Source: Leyella stercorea
GTDB lineage: Bacteria > Bacteroidota > Bacteroidia > Bacteroidales > Bacteroidaceae
DNA: 17,313 bases
Direction of reading: 5' to 3'
Assembly: GCF_021531655.1 (NCBI RefSeq)
Contig: NZ_JADYUF010000059.1
Span: forward strand, 1 to 17,313
Positions within the stretch are counted from its first letter, which is position 1. Every line of letters begins with the position of its first letter. Position numbers and translations under genes: made by a program. Shown here one piece after another: positions 1-8,513 of this stretch. The notes under the pieces were generated by a model, which searched no databases, had not been told where the DNA came from, and worked only from the letters and a program-made list of their open reading frames with translations.

Positions 1-69
1 GAACTTTTCATCTGACAAATATACAGAATTCCAATGATTTCAAAGAACAAAAGATGTGTATAAAGGGTA

Positions 70-110
70 GGGCGGTGCCCTGGGCTATGTGCTTCTGCCC
101 TCTTCGGGGC
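70..110. repeat. GC-rich hairpin cluster downstream of the M16 gene
   Basis: This AT-rich gap contains a short block in which GGGC and GCCC words alternate. GGGC (70-73) can pair with GCCC (77-80), that same GCCC can pair with GGGC at 82-85, and GCCC (97-100) can pair with GGGC (107-110) around a TCTTCG loop. It lies just after the stop of the leftward operon, so it could act as a transcription end or be a copy of a dispersed Bacteroidales intergenic repeat. The pairing is visible. The role is inferred, and the dispersed-repeat idea rests on resemblance only. Confidence 0.35.
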
Positions 111-146
111 GTGTTGCTGTGACTTTTGAGGCTCCCTCTTTTTTAT

Positions 147-3050
147 TTAATATCCGAAAATCTCTTCAGTAGAAATACGCTTGATTGGAGCTATTTTCTC
201 AAGAGACTTGATGTCGAGGTTCTTCTCATCGCCGAGGATGAGGTAGCGCCACGGCTTGCGAGCCATGTTTTCGTTTTCAAACTTCACGATGTCTTCGAGA
301 GTCAATGTAGGCAGCTGCTCGTATACCTTGCGACGCAAGTCGTAGTCGATGCCACGCTGCTTGGCTGCGAGATACGAGTAGATGATGTCGTCCTTGGTGA
401 TACGCTCTGAAGCGATGCGCTTTATTGTAGCCTGCTTTGCCAGTTCGAAGGCAGCTGGAGTCTGCGGCAGAGTGTCGAGGATGTTGCTGAACACGCGGAT
501 GCAGTCCATCATCTTGTCGTTTTGTGAGATGATGTAGGTGAAAGCGTAGTTAGGATTGCCCTTGCGACGTGGTGTGGCGTAGTTGGCAAATGCGCTATAA
601 GCAAGTCCGCGGCTTTCGCGCAACTCCTGGAATACCACTCCGTTCATGCCACCACCGAAGTACTCGTTGAACACTTCAATCTTGGCTTCATCCTCCGGGT
701 TCCACTTCTGTCCCTCGTTGTGATACTGCACCATATATATGTTCTTTGCCTCGTAGGGTGCAATCCATATCTCGTTGGCAGGGGTCTGTTGCATTGTGTA
801 TGGACGGCCTGCAGGAACATCAGCCGGCGACTTAGCCACAGCATGATTCTTGTCGATAGTGGCTACGAGCTGCTTCTCGCTCAGCGGACCGTAGTAGACG
901 ATGCTGTGCTTGTAGTTCTTCAGATTGCCAATCATGTCGACGAGAGTCTGCGGATTGGCGTTCACGAGTTCGGCACTGTCGGGTATGTTGCGGAATGAGT
1001 TGTAAGCACCGAATTCGCCATACTGCTGCAGAGCACGGAAGTTGGCCTTCTGGCTGAGCTTGTTGTCGCGACGCGACTTGAGTTCCTGCTCAACAAACTT
1101 GCGGTAAGCGTTGCGGTCGACCTTGGCGTGGTTGATGACGTTCTCCATAAGGGTCATAGCCTCCTGCATGTTTTCGCCCAATCCACGGAGCGAGATGACC
1201 ATATTGCTATTGCTTACGCTTATGTTGTACTTGCATGCCAGCTGATAGAAACGCTCCTGCACCTGCTTAGCCGACATCTTGTCGGTGCCGAGATAGTCGA
1301 AGTAGTTCTTGGCATAAGGCAGCCACTTGTTGGCTTCTTCGCCCATCTCGAAGTAGTAAGCCAGATTGAACAGCTGGTTCTGCTTGTTCTGAATGTAGTA
1401 AACGGGCAGCGCACGTTTGGTCTTGGTCTGTGTGAAGTCGGTCTTGAAGTCGAGGAATCGCGGCTGGATAGGCTCCACCTTCGAGTCCTTTATCTCCTTG
1501 ACAAATGCGCTCTGCATGTCGCGGTTGGTAGGAATGGCTGTGATTGAAGGCTTGTCAATCTTCTTCTGCGAGGCGTCTTCGCCCTGCTTCTTGTACACGA
1601 TGGCATATCCGTCGGTGAAGTGGCGGCGTGCGAAGTCTACAATCTGCTGCTTGGTCATAGCGGCAATGCGGTCGAACTTCTTTACCTCAGTCTGCCAGTC
1701 GCGTCCGTTGACGAATGTGTTGACATAAGCGTCGGCACGCTTCTCGTTGTCGTCAAGCGATTGCAGGAATTCGAGTTTCATGTTGTTGACGATAGCAGGC
1801 AGCAGCTTGTCGCTGAATTCTCCCTTCTTCAGCTTCTCTATTTCGGCAAGGATGAGGTTCTTCACTTCGTCAAGACTCTGACCCTCGTTAGGCATTCCGG
1901 CTATGATGAACTGCGAGTAGTCGCGCATGGCATAGTTGAAAGCCTGGGCAGCCTGGCAACGCATGGGCTGATTGATGTTAAGGTCGAGCAGTCCTGCCTT
2001 GCCGTTGTTCAGAATAGACGAAATCACCTCAAGCGTATCGTTCTGCAGAGTTGCTGCGCCATCCATCTTCCATGCCATCATGATGTTATCAGCCTCTTTG
2101 CCTATAACGGTTGAACTGGCAGGCGATGTAAGATTCTTCTGCATGGGGAACTGTGGATAGACAACGTTGTCGCTCTTCTTCCACGAACCGAAATACTTGT
2201 CGATAGTAGCCACTACCTTGTCGGGGTCGAAGTCGCCAGCCATACATATTGCCACGTTGTTGGGCACATAGTAGTGGTGGAAATAGTTCTTGATATTGGT
2301 GATTGACGGGTTCTTCAGATGCTCCTGGGTTCCGATAGTGGTCTGTGTGCCGTAGGGGTGGGTAGGGAAGAGCAGCTTGCCTATGGCAGCAAACTCCTTG
2401 CGTGTGTCGTTGGTCAGCGAGATGTTGAACTCCTCGTACACAGCCTCAAGCTCAGTATGAAAACCACGGATGACCATATTCTGGAAGCGGTCGCCCTGAA
2501 TGCGTGCCCAGTTTTCCACCTCGTTCGACGGAATGTTCTCCACATAGCAAGTCACGTCGGTAGAGGTATAGGCATTGGTGCCGTTGGCTCCTATTGACGA
2601 CATCAGCTTGTCGTACTCGTTAGGGATGAAGTATTTGGCTGCAATCTGCGATACCGAGTCAATCTCGTGATACAGCACTCGGCGCTGGGCAGGGTCGGTT
2701 ACTGTGCGGTAGTGCTCATATCGGCGCTCAATGTCGTCGAGATAAGGCTTTTCCTTGGCATAGTCGGATGTGCCGAACTGGTGGGTACCCTTAAACATCA
2801 GGTGCTCCAGATAGTGGGCAAGACCGGTAGTCTCGGCAGGGTCGTTGCGCGAACCCGTACGCACGGCTATGTACGTCTGTATGCGCGGCTGCTCCTTATT
2901 TACCGACAGATAAATCTTAAGTCCGTTGGGCAGGGTGTAGATGCGGGTCTGCATCGGGTCGCCCTTAACGGTCTCGTAGTTGTAGGCTGATGCCTGGCTG
3001 CCAAATCCCAACAGCAGGAATGAGGCAACAATTAGAGATTTGAATTTCAT
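147..3050 (-). CDS. Secreted M16 family zinc metallopeptidase (two-domain, 967 aa)
   Basis: An inverzincin of peptidase family M16 (pitrilysin/insulinase type), which degrades peptides in a closed two-half chamber. The N-terminus has a signal peptide (KSLIVASFLLLGFG, then SQASA around residue 22), so the protein is exported, probably to the periplasm. The inverted zinc motif HYLEH is at residues 79-83 (H79 and H83 zinc ligands, E82 catalytic). A likely third ligand sits in EAVYEEFN near residue 206, further from the motif than in minimal M16 proteins, which suggests an insertion. The second half has no HxxEH but keeps the M16C signature RESRGLAYS, whose Arg/Tyr pair binds substrate in this family. 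The length fits a fused two-domain M16 protein. It is the last gene of the leftward operon, starting 47 bp after the DUF4954 gene. The family is certain; the substrate is unknown. Confidence 0.95.
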   Translation of the reverse strand: MKFKSLIVASFLLLGFGSQASAYNYETVKGDPMQTRIYTLPNGLKIYLSVNKEQPRIQTYIAVRTGSRNDPAETTGLAHYLEHLMFKGTHQFGTSDYAKEKPYLDDIERRYEHYRTVTDPAQRRVLYHEIDSVSQIAAKYFIPNEYDKLMSSIGANGTNAYTSTDVTCYVENIPSNEVENWARIQGDRFQNMVIRGFHTELEAVYEEFNISLTNDTRKEFAAIGKLLFPTHPYGTQTTIGTQEHLKNPSITNIKNYFHHYYVPNNVAICMAGDFDPDKVVATIDKYFGSWKKSDNVVYPQFPMQKNLTSPASSTVIGKEADNIMMAWKMDGAATLQNDTLEVISSILNNGKAGLLDLNINQPMRCQAAQAFNYAMRDYSQFIIAGMPNEGQSLDEVKNLILAEIEKLKKGEFSDKLLPAIVNNMKLEFLQSLDDNEKRADAYVNTFVNGRDWQTEVKKFDRIAAMTKQQIVDFARRHFTDGYAIVYKKQGEDASQKKIDKPSITAIPTNRDMQSAFVKEIKDSKVEPIQPRFLDFKTDFTQTKTKRALPVYYIQNKQNQLFNLAYYFEMGEEANKWLPYAKNYFDYLGTDKMSAKQVQERFYQLACKYNISVSNSNMVISLRGLGENMQEAMTLMENVINHAKVDRNAYRKFVEQELKSRRDNKLSQKANFRALQQYGEFGAYNSFRNIPDSAELVNANPQTLVDMIGNLKNYKHSIVYYGPLSEKQLVATIDKNHAVAKSPADVPAGRPYTMQQTPANEIWIAPYEAKNIYMVQYHNEGQKWNPEDEAKIEVFNEYFGGGMNGVVFQELRESRGLAYSAFANYATPRRKGNPNYAFTYIISQNDKMMDCIRVFSNILDTLPQTPAAFELAKQATIKRIASERITKDDIIYSYLAAKQRGIDYDLRRKVYEQLPTLTLEDIVKFENENMARKPWRYLILGDEKNLDIKSLEKIAPIKRISTEEIFGY

Positions 3051-3097
3051 TTTATTGTTGTGAAATTTGTTATATATACATTATTATATACGAATTA

Positions 3098-4951
3098 TTA
3101 CATATATAGCTTTTGGTTTTCGAAGTCCACTTCCTTGTCAAGCTGTTCGTTGAAGTTGCGTAATACTTCCTCTTCAACGTCGCCCAACTTGTATTCCTTT
3201 GCTGCGTCCTTCTTTATTTCGGCTATCCATGCCCGGCGGGCTGTGATGTAGTCGCTCTTGACGCGCTCCACATTCTCCTCTGTAAGCGATGTAAAACCAT
3301 AGTAGTCCATAATCATGCGATACGACCATGCCCAACGATACTCAGAGTACATAGCATTAATCTGTTCGAAACGTTCGGTCAGAGCCTCAGTCGTGTCTAT
3401 GTCGCCCGATATGATGTCGTCAATAATGCGTTGTTCTTCCGATTCGGGCAGCAGCAGACCTGAGATGTCGGTCCACGATCCTGTGCCCACAGTTGTGGTT
3501 GGTTCTACGGGAGCGTGGCGTTTTAGCACGGCACCCATGTATATACGCAGAGCAATGTCGTAGTATTTGATGCCCTTGCGCAGCGACGAGTTCTTGATGA
3601 CATATTCGTGATAGTTGTATGTCGAAACGTCTTCGCCCGAAGCTTCGCGCAGATCTTCCAGTATTTTCTTGCCACGCAGAATCTCGCCTACGGTAAAAGG
3701 CGACAGCCAGTCGAAGTTGACTATGCTCTTGCGTGCGCCGTCGGGTCGCATGTCGCGCTTGGGCCATTTGCGTATGTCGCGGTATAGGCCAACTGTAGTG
3801 AGGTTGCGTCCCGGCACAAGATACATGGTGTCGTTGTAGGCAATGAGATAAGAGAAGGGCAGCGAGCGTGTGTCGGGATGATACATCAGTTTGCCGAAGC
3901 ACACCGAGAAGGCTCCTATGTGTGCCGGCATCAGTATGTAGGCACCGCTGGCAGTCTTGGTTCCGCGCTCCAGGGTGCCGTAGTGCATGGGTCCCATCTT
4001 ATAGGCATGGTTGGAGAAGTTGGTGGCTGAGCCTGCGTTGTAGAACGAGAACTGTCCGCCAATGAGCAGCGAGCTCTTGTGATGTGATGCTGTGAACGGA
4101 CCGCAGAATGCTGCGCACGCCTCGCCGTTCGACATATACGAGTTGGCGAAGAACACGCTTCCGGCAGCCGTAAATCCGTTGCTCAGCTTGCACGCCTCGC
4201 CCACGAAGCAGTCCTGCATCTTCACGCTATTGATGATAGACGATCCGTCGCTGATGATAGAGTTCTCGCAAATCACGCCCGTGCCGATGTAGACAGAAGC
4301 GTTGCTGTTGCTCATTATGGTGCAGTCGCTCAGTCGCGAAGCTCCCGAAATCTCGCAGTCGTCGTATATTACTGTATTGGTTATCTCCTTGGTGTTTACT
4401 ATCTTCACCCTATTGCCTATCGTAGCCATTTCGGGCGATGTACGTTCTATCTCCTCACGTATCAGTCGGCGTATGGCATCCTTCAAAGCACGGTTGTGGA
4501 AATGCTTCACCATTAGCGCAGCCACCTGACTTGTCAGTCCGTGATAGAGTATCAAGTTGCCTTCGCCCACCTCGTTGAGTACCGAAATGAGGTTGCCTTC
4601 GCCATAAGTGGCTCCGTCGGTAGTCTCCATGGTGCATACGTTTGAAATGATGCAGTCGTTGCCAATGACGTAGTTGTTGATAAATCCCGAGATGTTCTCG
4701 ATGAGGCAGTTGTCGCCAATGGTCACATTACGCAATGTGGCGTTGTTCACGCCTGAGTGTTTCATGAAGCCGCGGCTTACCTCCACGTTGTTGTTGAATG
4801 CTCCGAGGCTTATGTTGCCGTAGAACATTACACGGTGGAAGAAGTTTGGCTTGAAATCGTCGCTCACTTCAATTCGTTGCCAGTCCTCTGCCCAGCAGCT
4901 ATTGGCTTGGAGAGCTGAAATTTCGTTGTCGGTTAAGTTTCTTTTTCCCAT
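3098..4951 (-). CDS. DUF4954 family protein with left-handed beta-helix (hexapeptide) repeats
   Basis: A 617-residue protein with no signal peptide, so probably cytoplasmic. Roughly residues 45-330 show hexapeptide-like turns rich in small residues and Ile/Val (for example NATLRNVTIGDNCLIENIS and YIGTGVICENSIISDGSSI), typical of the left-handed beta-helix of acyltransferases and sugar nucleotidyltransferases. A loop with GPFTASHHKSSLLIGGQFSFYN follows, then a mostly helical C-terminal part. I recognise this as the DUF4954 family, common in Bacteroidales and without an assigned reaction as far as I know. Sugar-nucleotide or acyl transfer is only suggested by the fold. It is the middle gene of the leftward operon, 45 bp after hflX. 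Confidence 0.9.
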   Translation of the reverse strand: MGKRNLTDNEISALQANSCWAEDWQRIEVSDDFKPNFFHRVMFYGNISLGAFNNNVEVSRGFMKHSGVNNATLRNVTIGDNCLIENISGFINNYVIGNDCIISNVCTMETTDGATYGEGNLISVLNEVGEGNLILYHGLTSQVAALMVKHFHNRALKDAIRRLIREEIERTSPEMATIGNRVKIVNTKEITNTVIYDDCEISGASRLSDCTIMSNSNASVYIGTGVICENSIISDGSSIINSVKMQDCFVGEACKLSNGFTAAGSVFFANSYMSNGEACAAFCGPFTASHHKSSLLIGGQFSFYNAGSATNFSNHAYKMGPMHYGTLERGTKTASGAYILMPAHIGAFSVCFGKLMYHPDTRSLPFSYLIAYNDTMYLVPGRNLTTVGLYRDIRKWPKRDMRPDGARKSIVNFDWLSPFTVGEILRGKKILEDLREASGEDVSTYNYHEYVIKNSSLRKGIKYYDIALRIYMGAVLKRHAPVEPTTTVGTGSWTDISGLLLPESEEQRIIDDIISGDIDTTEALTERFEQINAMYSEYRWAWSYRMIMDYYGFTSLTEENVERVKSDYITARRAWIAEIKKDAAKEYKLGDVEEEVLRNFNEQLDKEVDFENQKLYM

Positions 4952-4996
4952 GTCGTTTTGTTCTAAAAGATTATTATGGTGTGGTGTTGCCTCCTT

Positions 4997-6241
4997 TTAT
5001 TCCACCTCATACAGGAAGTCGTTGTACGGATATTTCTGTACGTGCAGTTCGCGCACCTTCTTGTATATTGTTTCGCGGAACTCGTCTATATTCTCCTTTT
5101 CCTTTGCCGATATGAACATGCAGTTTTCGTTGAGGCGTGCCATCCATGTGCGCTTCAGTTCGTCGAGTGTGATGTTCTCCTTGGTGGCAGGAGTAAGGTC
5201 GTCCTCCTCCTTTTCGGTCCACGAATAGTTGTCAATCTTGTTGAACACAATCATCGACGGCTTGTCGGCGCAGCCCAAGTCCTTCAGAGTATTCTCCACT
5301 ACATTTATCTGCTCCTCAAAGTCGGGATGTGAAATGTCTACTACGTGCAGCAGCAGGTCGGCTTCGCGCACCTCGTCAAGAGTCGACTTGAACGAGTCTA
5401 CAAGGTCGGTAGGCAACTTGCGTATGAATCCTACTGTATCAGCCAGCAGGAAGGGCAGATTGTCAATCACCACCTTGCGCACGGTAGTATCGAGCGTAGC
5501 GAACAGCTTGTTTTCTGCAAACACCTCGCTCTTCGACAGCAGGTTCATGATGGTCGACTTGCCCACGTTGGTATATCCCACAAGAGCCACACGTATCATG
5601 CGTCCGCGGTTCTTGCGTTGTGTAGTCTTCTGCTTGTCTATTTCCAGCAGTCGTTGCTTTAGCAGGGTGATGCGGTTGAGGATGATACGGCGGTCCATTT
5701 CGAGCTGCGTCTCACCCGGTCCACGCAATCCCACACTACCCTTGCCGCCACCCGAACCAGAGCCGCCTCCTTGTCGCTCAAGGTGAGTCCACAGACGTTG
5801 CAATCGCGGAAGCATATAGCGGTATTGAGCCAGCTCCACCTGAGTCTTGGCGGCAGCCGTCTGAGCACGCATGGCGAATATGTCAAGAATGAGCGATGTG
5901 CGGTCGAGAATCTTCACGCCCAGCTCCTTCTCAATGTTGCGTATCTGTTTGGCAGAGAGTTCGTCGTCAAAGATAACCATTCCCACGGGGCGTTCGGCAT
6001 CCTCTTCGTCCTTTATATACTGGGCTATCTCCTCCAGCTTGCCCGAACCCACGTAAGTAACCTGGCTCGGTCCGCCCACGCGCTGCGTAAACCGCTTCAC
6101 GGTAACGGCACCTGCTGTGTCGGCGAGGAATTCCAGTTCGTCGAGATATTCTTTGGTCTTTGCCTCGTCCTGGTCCTTAGTGATAAGTCCAACGAGTATG
6201 GCGGTTTCCGCCTTAACTTCTGATATTACAAATTCTTTCAT
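4997..6241 (-). CDS. hflX: GTPase HflX
   Basis: HflX is a ribosome-associated GTPase that binds the 50S subunit and in several bacteria splits stalled or heat-damaged 70S ribosomes. The N-terminal HflX domain covers about residues 1-210 and contains the glycine-rich linker and the family motif GPGETQLEMDRR (174-185). The G domain follows with G1 GYTNVGKS (222-229), G2 region ATLDTT (248-253), G3 DTVG (268-271), G4 NKID (334-337) and G5-like SAK (378-380). All nucleotide-binding motifs are intact, and 414 aa is normal for the family. It is the first gene of a leftward three-gene cluster. The ATG at 6241 is chosen because a good promoter lies 26 bp upstream and no other in-frame start fits better. 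Confidence 0.97.
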   Translation of the reverse strand: MKEFVISEVKAETAILVGLITKDQDEAKTKEYLDELEFLADTAGAVTVKRFTQRVGGPSQVTYVGSGKLEEIAQYIKDEEDAERPVGMVIFDDELSAKQIRNIEKELGVKILDRTSLILDIFAMRAQTAAAKTQVELAQYRYMLPRLQRLWTHLERQGGGSGSGGGKGSVGLRGPGETQLEMDRRIILNRITLLKQRLLEIDKQKTTQRKNRGRMIRVALVGYTNVGKSTIMNLLSKSEVFAENKLFATLDTTVRKVVIDNLPFLLADTVGFIRKLPTDLVDSFKSTLDEVREADLLLHVVDISHPDFEEQINVVENTLKDLGCADKPSMIVFNKIDNYSWTEKEEDDLTPATKENITLDELKRTWMARLNENCMFISAKEKENIDEFRETIYKKVRELHVQKYPYNDFLYEVE

Positions 6242-6266
6242 CCAGTATGTATAATCTTTTAAAATA

Positions 6267-6298
6267 CAAAATTATACAAAATACTTCACATCCGCAAT
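6267..6298 (-). promoter_or_regulatory. Putative Bacteroidetes promoter for hflX operon
   Basis: Read on the minus strand, TAATTTTG (6267-6274) matches the Bacteroidetes -7 box TAnnTTTG. ATTG (6295-6298) lies 20 bp upstream of it, the spacing expected for the -33 element. The -7 box is 25 bp before the hflX start codon. The match is visible; transcription from it is inferred. Confidence 0.5.
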
Positions 6299-6348
6299 TT
6301 GCTGAATGTCAATTTGCTTAGTGCCGCCCATTTTTGTTGATATAGTTC

Positions 6349-6370
6349 GTTCGGGATGCGTTCGGGATGC
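6349..6370. repeat. Perfect 11-bp tandem duplication
   Basis: GTTCGGGATGC occurs twice with no spacer (6349-6359 and 6360-6370), upstream of the hflX promoter. It could be replication slippage or a paired binding site. Confidence 0.6.
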
Positions 6371-6482
6371 TATACAAATATAATACAGACGGTAAGAAAT
6401 TGTTACAAAATGAAAAGTGATTCTAGAGTTTTGCTGAGTGGTTTTTTATGCTTTGTTTGTCGCCGGAAGCCATTCCTTTCTT

Positions 6483-6636
6483 CAATCTTACCCCTTTTGC
6501 CCTGCCAATGTACCCCTTTTGCTCTTCAAATGTACCCCTTTTACATTCCAATAGTGCTGCATTTGAAGCGCAATAGTACAGTAAATGGAGTGCAATTGTA
6601 CTCCTTTTGCTGCAAAATAGAGTCGTTTCAGCGCAA
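6483..6636. repeat. Degenerate tandem array, period about 22 bp, seven units
   Basis: Units start with CAAT/CAAA/AAAT at 6483, 6506, 6527, 6549, 6571, 6593 and 6615, giving lengths of 23, 21, 22, 22, 22, 22 and about 22 bp. Units 1, 2, 3 and 6 share the core TAC(C/T)CCTTTT, close to CAAATGTACCCCTTTTGC. Units 4, 5 and 7 keep the head but diverge in the core. The period is close to two turns of B-DNA, so any protein bound to the units would face one side of the helix. There is no spacer-repeat contrast, so this is not a CRISPR array. A reading frame runs through it but has no protein-like features. Function unknown. Confidence 0.6.
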
Positions 6637-6698
6637 CAGCTTTATGCGTATTGAAACTGATTCTTATGTAACTTGCTGTGTATTAACGTTATAACTCA

Positions 6699-6768
6699 AA
6701 CCGCTCAAAACTCAAGAATTTCGAACCAAAGATTTCCTTGTGCGTTCAACTCGCAGTTTTGAGCGGTT
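6699..6768. repeat. 14-bp perfect inverted repeat with 42-bp spacer
   Basis: AACCGCTCAAAACT (6699-6712) is repeated exactly in inverted form as AGTTTTGAGCGGTT (6755-6768). It could be the ends of a tiny mobile remnant, a protein-binding dyad or a hairpin. There is no T-run after either arm, so a terminator is less likely. It sits between the 22-bp array and the abiE locus. Confidence 0.55.
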
Positions 6769-6808
6769 GAAAATGCAAATATAGGATAGTGGCGAGGGTG
6801 AAAGCTTG

Positions 6809-6840
6809 CTTAATTAGCAGAAAAGATGTTCCGTACAAAT
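6809..6840 (+). repeat. Direct repeat R1, copy a
   Basis: A 32-bp sequence that recurs at 8668-8699 with three substitutions, in the same orientation. The shared core is GCAGAAAAGATGT. The two copies bracket the abiEi-abiEii pair, which suggests this cassette was inserted or exchanged between them. Confidence 0.6.
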
Positions 6841-6844
6841 CAAA

Positions 6845-6882
6845 GGTTCACTTCCTTTTACTCCATAGGTGGAATACTCAAA
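6845..6882 (+). repeat. Direct repeat R2, copy a
   Basis: A 38-bp sequence found again at 9453-9490 with three substitutions. It contains a small dyad, TCCA-N4-TGGA. The second copy lies inside the mobile element end, directly before the regulator start codon, so this copy may be a scar of an earlier related insertion. It starts four bases after R1a. Confidence 0.6.
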
Positions 6883-6957
6883 GTATGTAGAACATAGCCA
6901 TATGAATGTAAGGTGACTTGTAAGGCAAACGGTCAAAGTTTGATGAAAACGTAAAAT

Positions 6958-6987
6958 GTTACGGATATTATTCGTATTCTCCGTAAC
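6958..6987. promoter_or_regulatory. Candidate AbiEi operator (8-bp inverted repeat)
   Basis: GTTACGGA (6958-6965) and TCCGTAAC (6980-6987) form a perfect inverted repeat whose half-site centres are 22 bp apart, ending 39 bp before the abiEi -7 box. Characterised AbiEi antitoxins repress their own operon by binding inverted repeats upstream, so this is the natural operator candidate. The repeat is seen; the binding is inferred. Confidence 0.5.
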
Positions 6988-7026
6988 TTTTAACACGAAA
7001 CATTCTTTATTCTCAACAAGTAGTTG

Positions 7027-7034
7027 TATCTTTG
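7027..7034 (+). promoter_or_regulatory. -7 box of the abiE operon promoter
   Basis: TATCTTTG matches the Bacteroidetes -7 consensus TAnnTTTG; no clear -33 element is visible. Transcription would begin near 7041, which rules out the in-frame TTG at 7032 as the start of abiEi and supports the ATG at 7053. Confidence 0.5.
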
Positions 7035-7052
7035 AACGCAAATAAGAATAAC

Positions 7053-7637
7053 ATGGATAGAAATACAGTCTTTGACACGCTAAAACAGCGAGGTGGGTTC
7101 ATAACCACAGGTGAAGTGAAAAGCCGTGGTGAATATGAGCAGCTTCGCCGTGCAATAGAAGATGGAACGCTTATGCGACTTCGTAATGGTGTCTATGTGG
7201 AAATGTCTGCGTTGGCAAACAACATGATAGATGTGGAACGTATAGTTCCGCATGGGGTGCTTTGCTTGTATAGTGCTTTTGCTCATTATGGACTTTCCAC
7301 ACAAGTGCCTTCCGCTACTTGCATAGCCATTGAAGCCAAGCGAAAGGTGCGTTTGCCAGACTATCCTCCTATTGATCTCTATTATTGGAAAAAGGAGAAT
7401 TTGGAGTTTGGTATAATCAAAAAGAGTATATCTGGTTATGATGTACTCATTACAGATATGGAGCGAACGGTCTGTGATGCTGTTAAGTACCGAAACAAGA
7501 TAGGGTTTGATGTGTGCGGTGAGGTGATAGACAACTATCTCAAAAAGGAGAACCGCAATATATCTCTACTCCATGAATACGCACAGAAACTAAGAGTGAA
7601 AAATATAATGACTACATATTTGGAGACAAGACTATGA
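7053..7637 (+). CDS. abiEi: AbiEi-family type IV antitoxin / autorepressor
   Basis: The antitoxin half of an AbiE toxin-antitoxin (abortive phage infection) system. It counteracts AbiEii without direct complex formation and represses the operon. The N-terminal ~50 residues form a winged-helix DNA-binding domain (VFDTLKQRGGFITTGEVK, then LRRAIEDGTLMRLRNGVYV). The C-terminal domain carries the pattern typical of the family, SGYDVLITDMERTVCDAVK, followed by a helical tail. Its 194 aa is in the family range. The ATG at 7053 is used because the promoter -7 box overlaps the upstream TTG. Its stop overlaps the toxin start as ATGA, indicating translational coupling. An inverted repeat at 6958-6987 is a plausible operator. 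The family assignment is firm; phage defence here is not shown. Confidence 0.88.
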   Translation: MDRNTVFDTLKQRGGFITTGEVKSRGEYEQLRRAIEDGTLMRLRNGVYVEMSALANNMIDVERIVPHGVLCLYSAFAHYGLSTQVPSATCIAIEAKRKVRLPDYPPIDLYYWKKENLEFGIIKKSISGYDVLITDMERTVCDAVKYRNKIGFDVCGEVIDNYLKKENRNISLLHEYAQKLRVKNIMTTYLETRL

Positions 7638-8497
7638 CAAAGAATATAGGGAAGTCCATTAGGACACGTTTGTTGAACCTCGCCAAAGAGGAGAAGCAAG
7701 AGTATATGAAAGTGTTGGTTAGATACTTGCATGAACGCTTGTTGTTCCGTATCTCTGCAAGTCCTTACAAGAGCCACTTTCTTCTGAAAGGCAGTTCGCT
7801 ATTGTTTGCCTTGGATGGGTTCAAGGCTCGTCCAACCATTGACATTGATCTGTTGGGAGAACGCATCAACAATGACAGAGATAACCTAAAAGAGGTTTTT
7901 CAAAAAGTGTGCGCCATTGAATGTGAGGACGATGGAGTTACATTCGATGCAACTTCACTTGAATTGGAGCCAATAGCCGTTGAAAAGAAATACCCAGGCA
8001 CTTGTGTAAAAGTGGTAGCACACTTAGACACAATAGTGCAACAAGTGTCAGTTGACATAGGCTTCGGTGATGTTGTAACACCTTATCCTCTGTCATTAGA
8101 CTATCCGTTGTTGTTACCAGATGTTCCTGCCGTGGAACTGTATGCCTATTCATTGGAAACTTTGATAGCAGAGAAGTTTCATGCAATGGTTGACCGTGAC
8201 GAAAGCAATAGCCGCATGAAAGATTTCTTTGATGTGTATCAGTTGTTCACCAACCATGAGATAGACAAGGAACTTCTTGCGGAAGCCATTGTCGGTACGT
8301 TTAAGAACAGGAATACTCCTTACCGAGAGAACCTTGCCCTTTTCACAGACAAGTTTGCAACGGATGCCACACGCAATATTTGGTGGAAAGCATTCTTGAA
8401 AAAGATACGTTGGAAAGAGCAGATAGACTTTTCAGTTGTGATGAAGTGCATCAAAGAGAACCTACAGGCATATTGGAACAAAGAAACATTAGGATGA
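7634..8497 (+). CDS. abiEii: AbiEii-family nucleotidyltransferase toxin
   Basis: The toxin half of the AbiE pair, a DNA polymerase beta-like nucleotidyltransferase. Related toxins of this family (MenT) transfer nucleotides to tRNA acceptor ends; whether this one does is inference. Visible motifs: KGSSLL (52-57, the GS signature of the fold), DID at 70-72 (metal-binding acidic pair, in RPTIDIDLL), a further acidic site DIGFGD (141-146), K181 in LETLIAEKFHAM, and KDFFD (196-200), matching conserved motifs III and IV. All appear intact, so the toxin should be active. At 287 aa it is normal in size. It overlaps abiEi by four bases and is followed by no obvious partner gene. Confidence 0.9.
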   Translation: MTKNIGKSIRTRLLNLAKEEKQEYMKVLVRYLHERLLFRISASPYKSHFLLKGSSLLFALDGFKARPTIDIDLLGERINNDRDNLKEVFQKVCAIECEDDGVTFDATSLELEPIAVEKKYPGTCVKVVAHLDTIVQQVSVDIGFGDVVTPYPLSLDYPLLLPDVPAVELYAYSLETLIAEKFHAMVDRDESNSRMKDFFDVYQLFTNHEIDKELLAEAIVGTFKNRNTPYRENLALFTDKFATDATRNIWWKAFLKKIRWKEQIDFSVVMKCIKENLQAYWNKETLG

Positions 8498-8513
8498 TAG
8501 CGAAAGGGCACAT

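Noticed and set aside
6483..6636. Possible CRISPR array
   Set aside because: Units are contiguous and degenerate with no distinct spacers, and no cas genes are near.
6356..6694. Plus-strand open frame of 112 codons upstream of abiE
   Set aside because: It runs through the 22-bp array, has Cys/Phe/Leu-rich low-complexity content and no promoter or domain pattern.
7032..7052. TTG start for abiEi
   Set aside because: It overlaps the promoter -7 box; the ATG at 7053 fits the predicted transcript start.
7053..8497. abiE pair as cargo of the mobilizable element
   Set aside because: It lies outside the inferred left end, on the other side of the bspA stub; it seems to be a separate acquisition.
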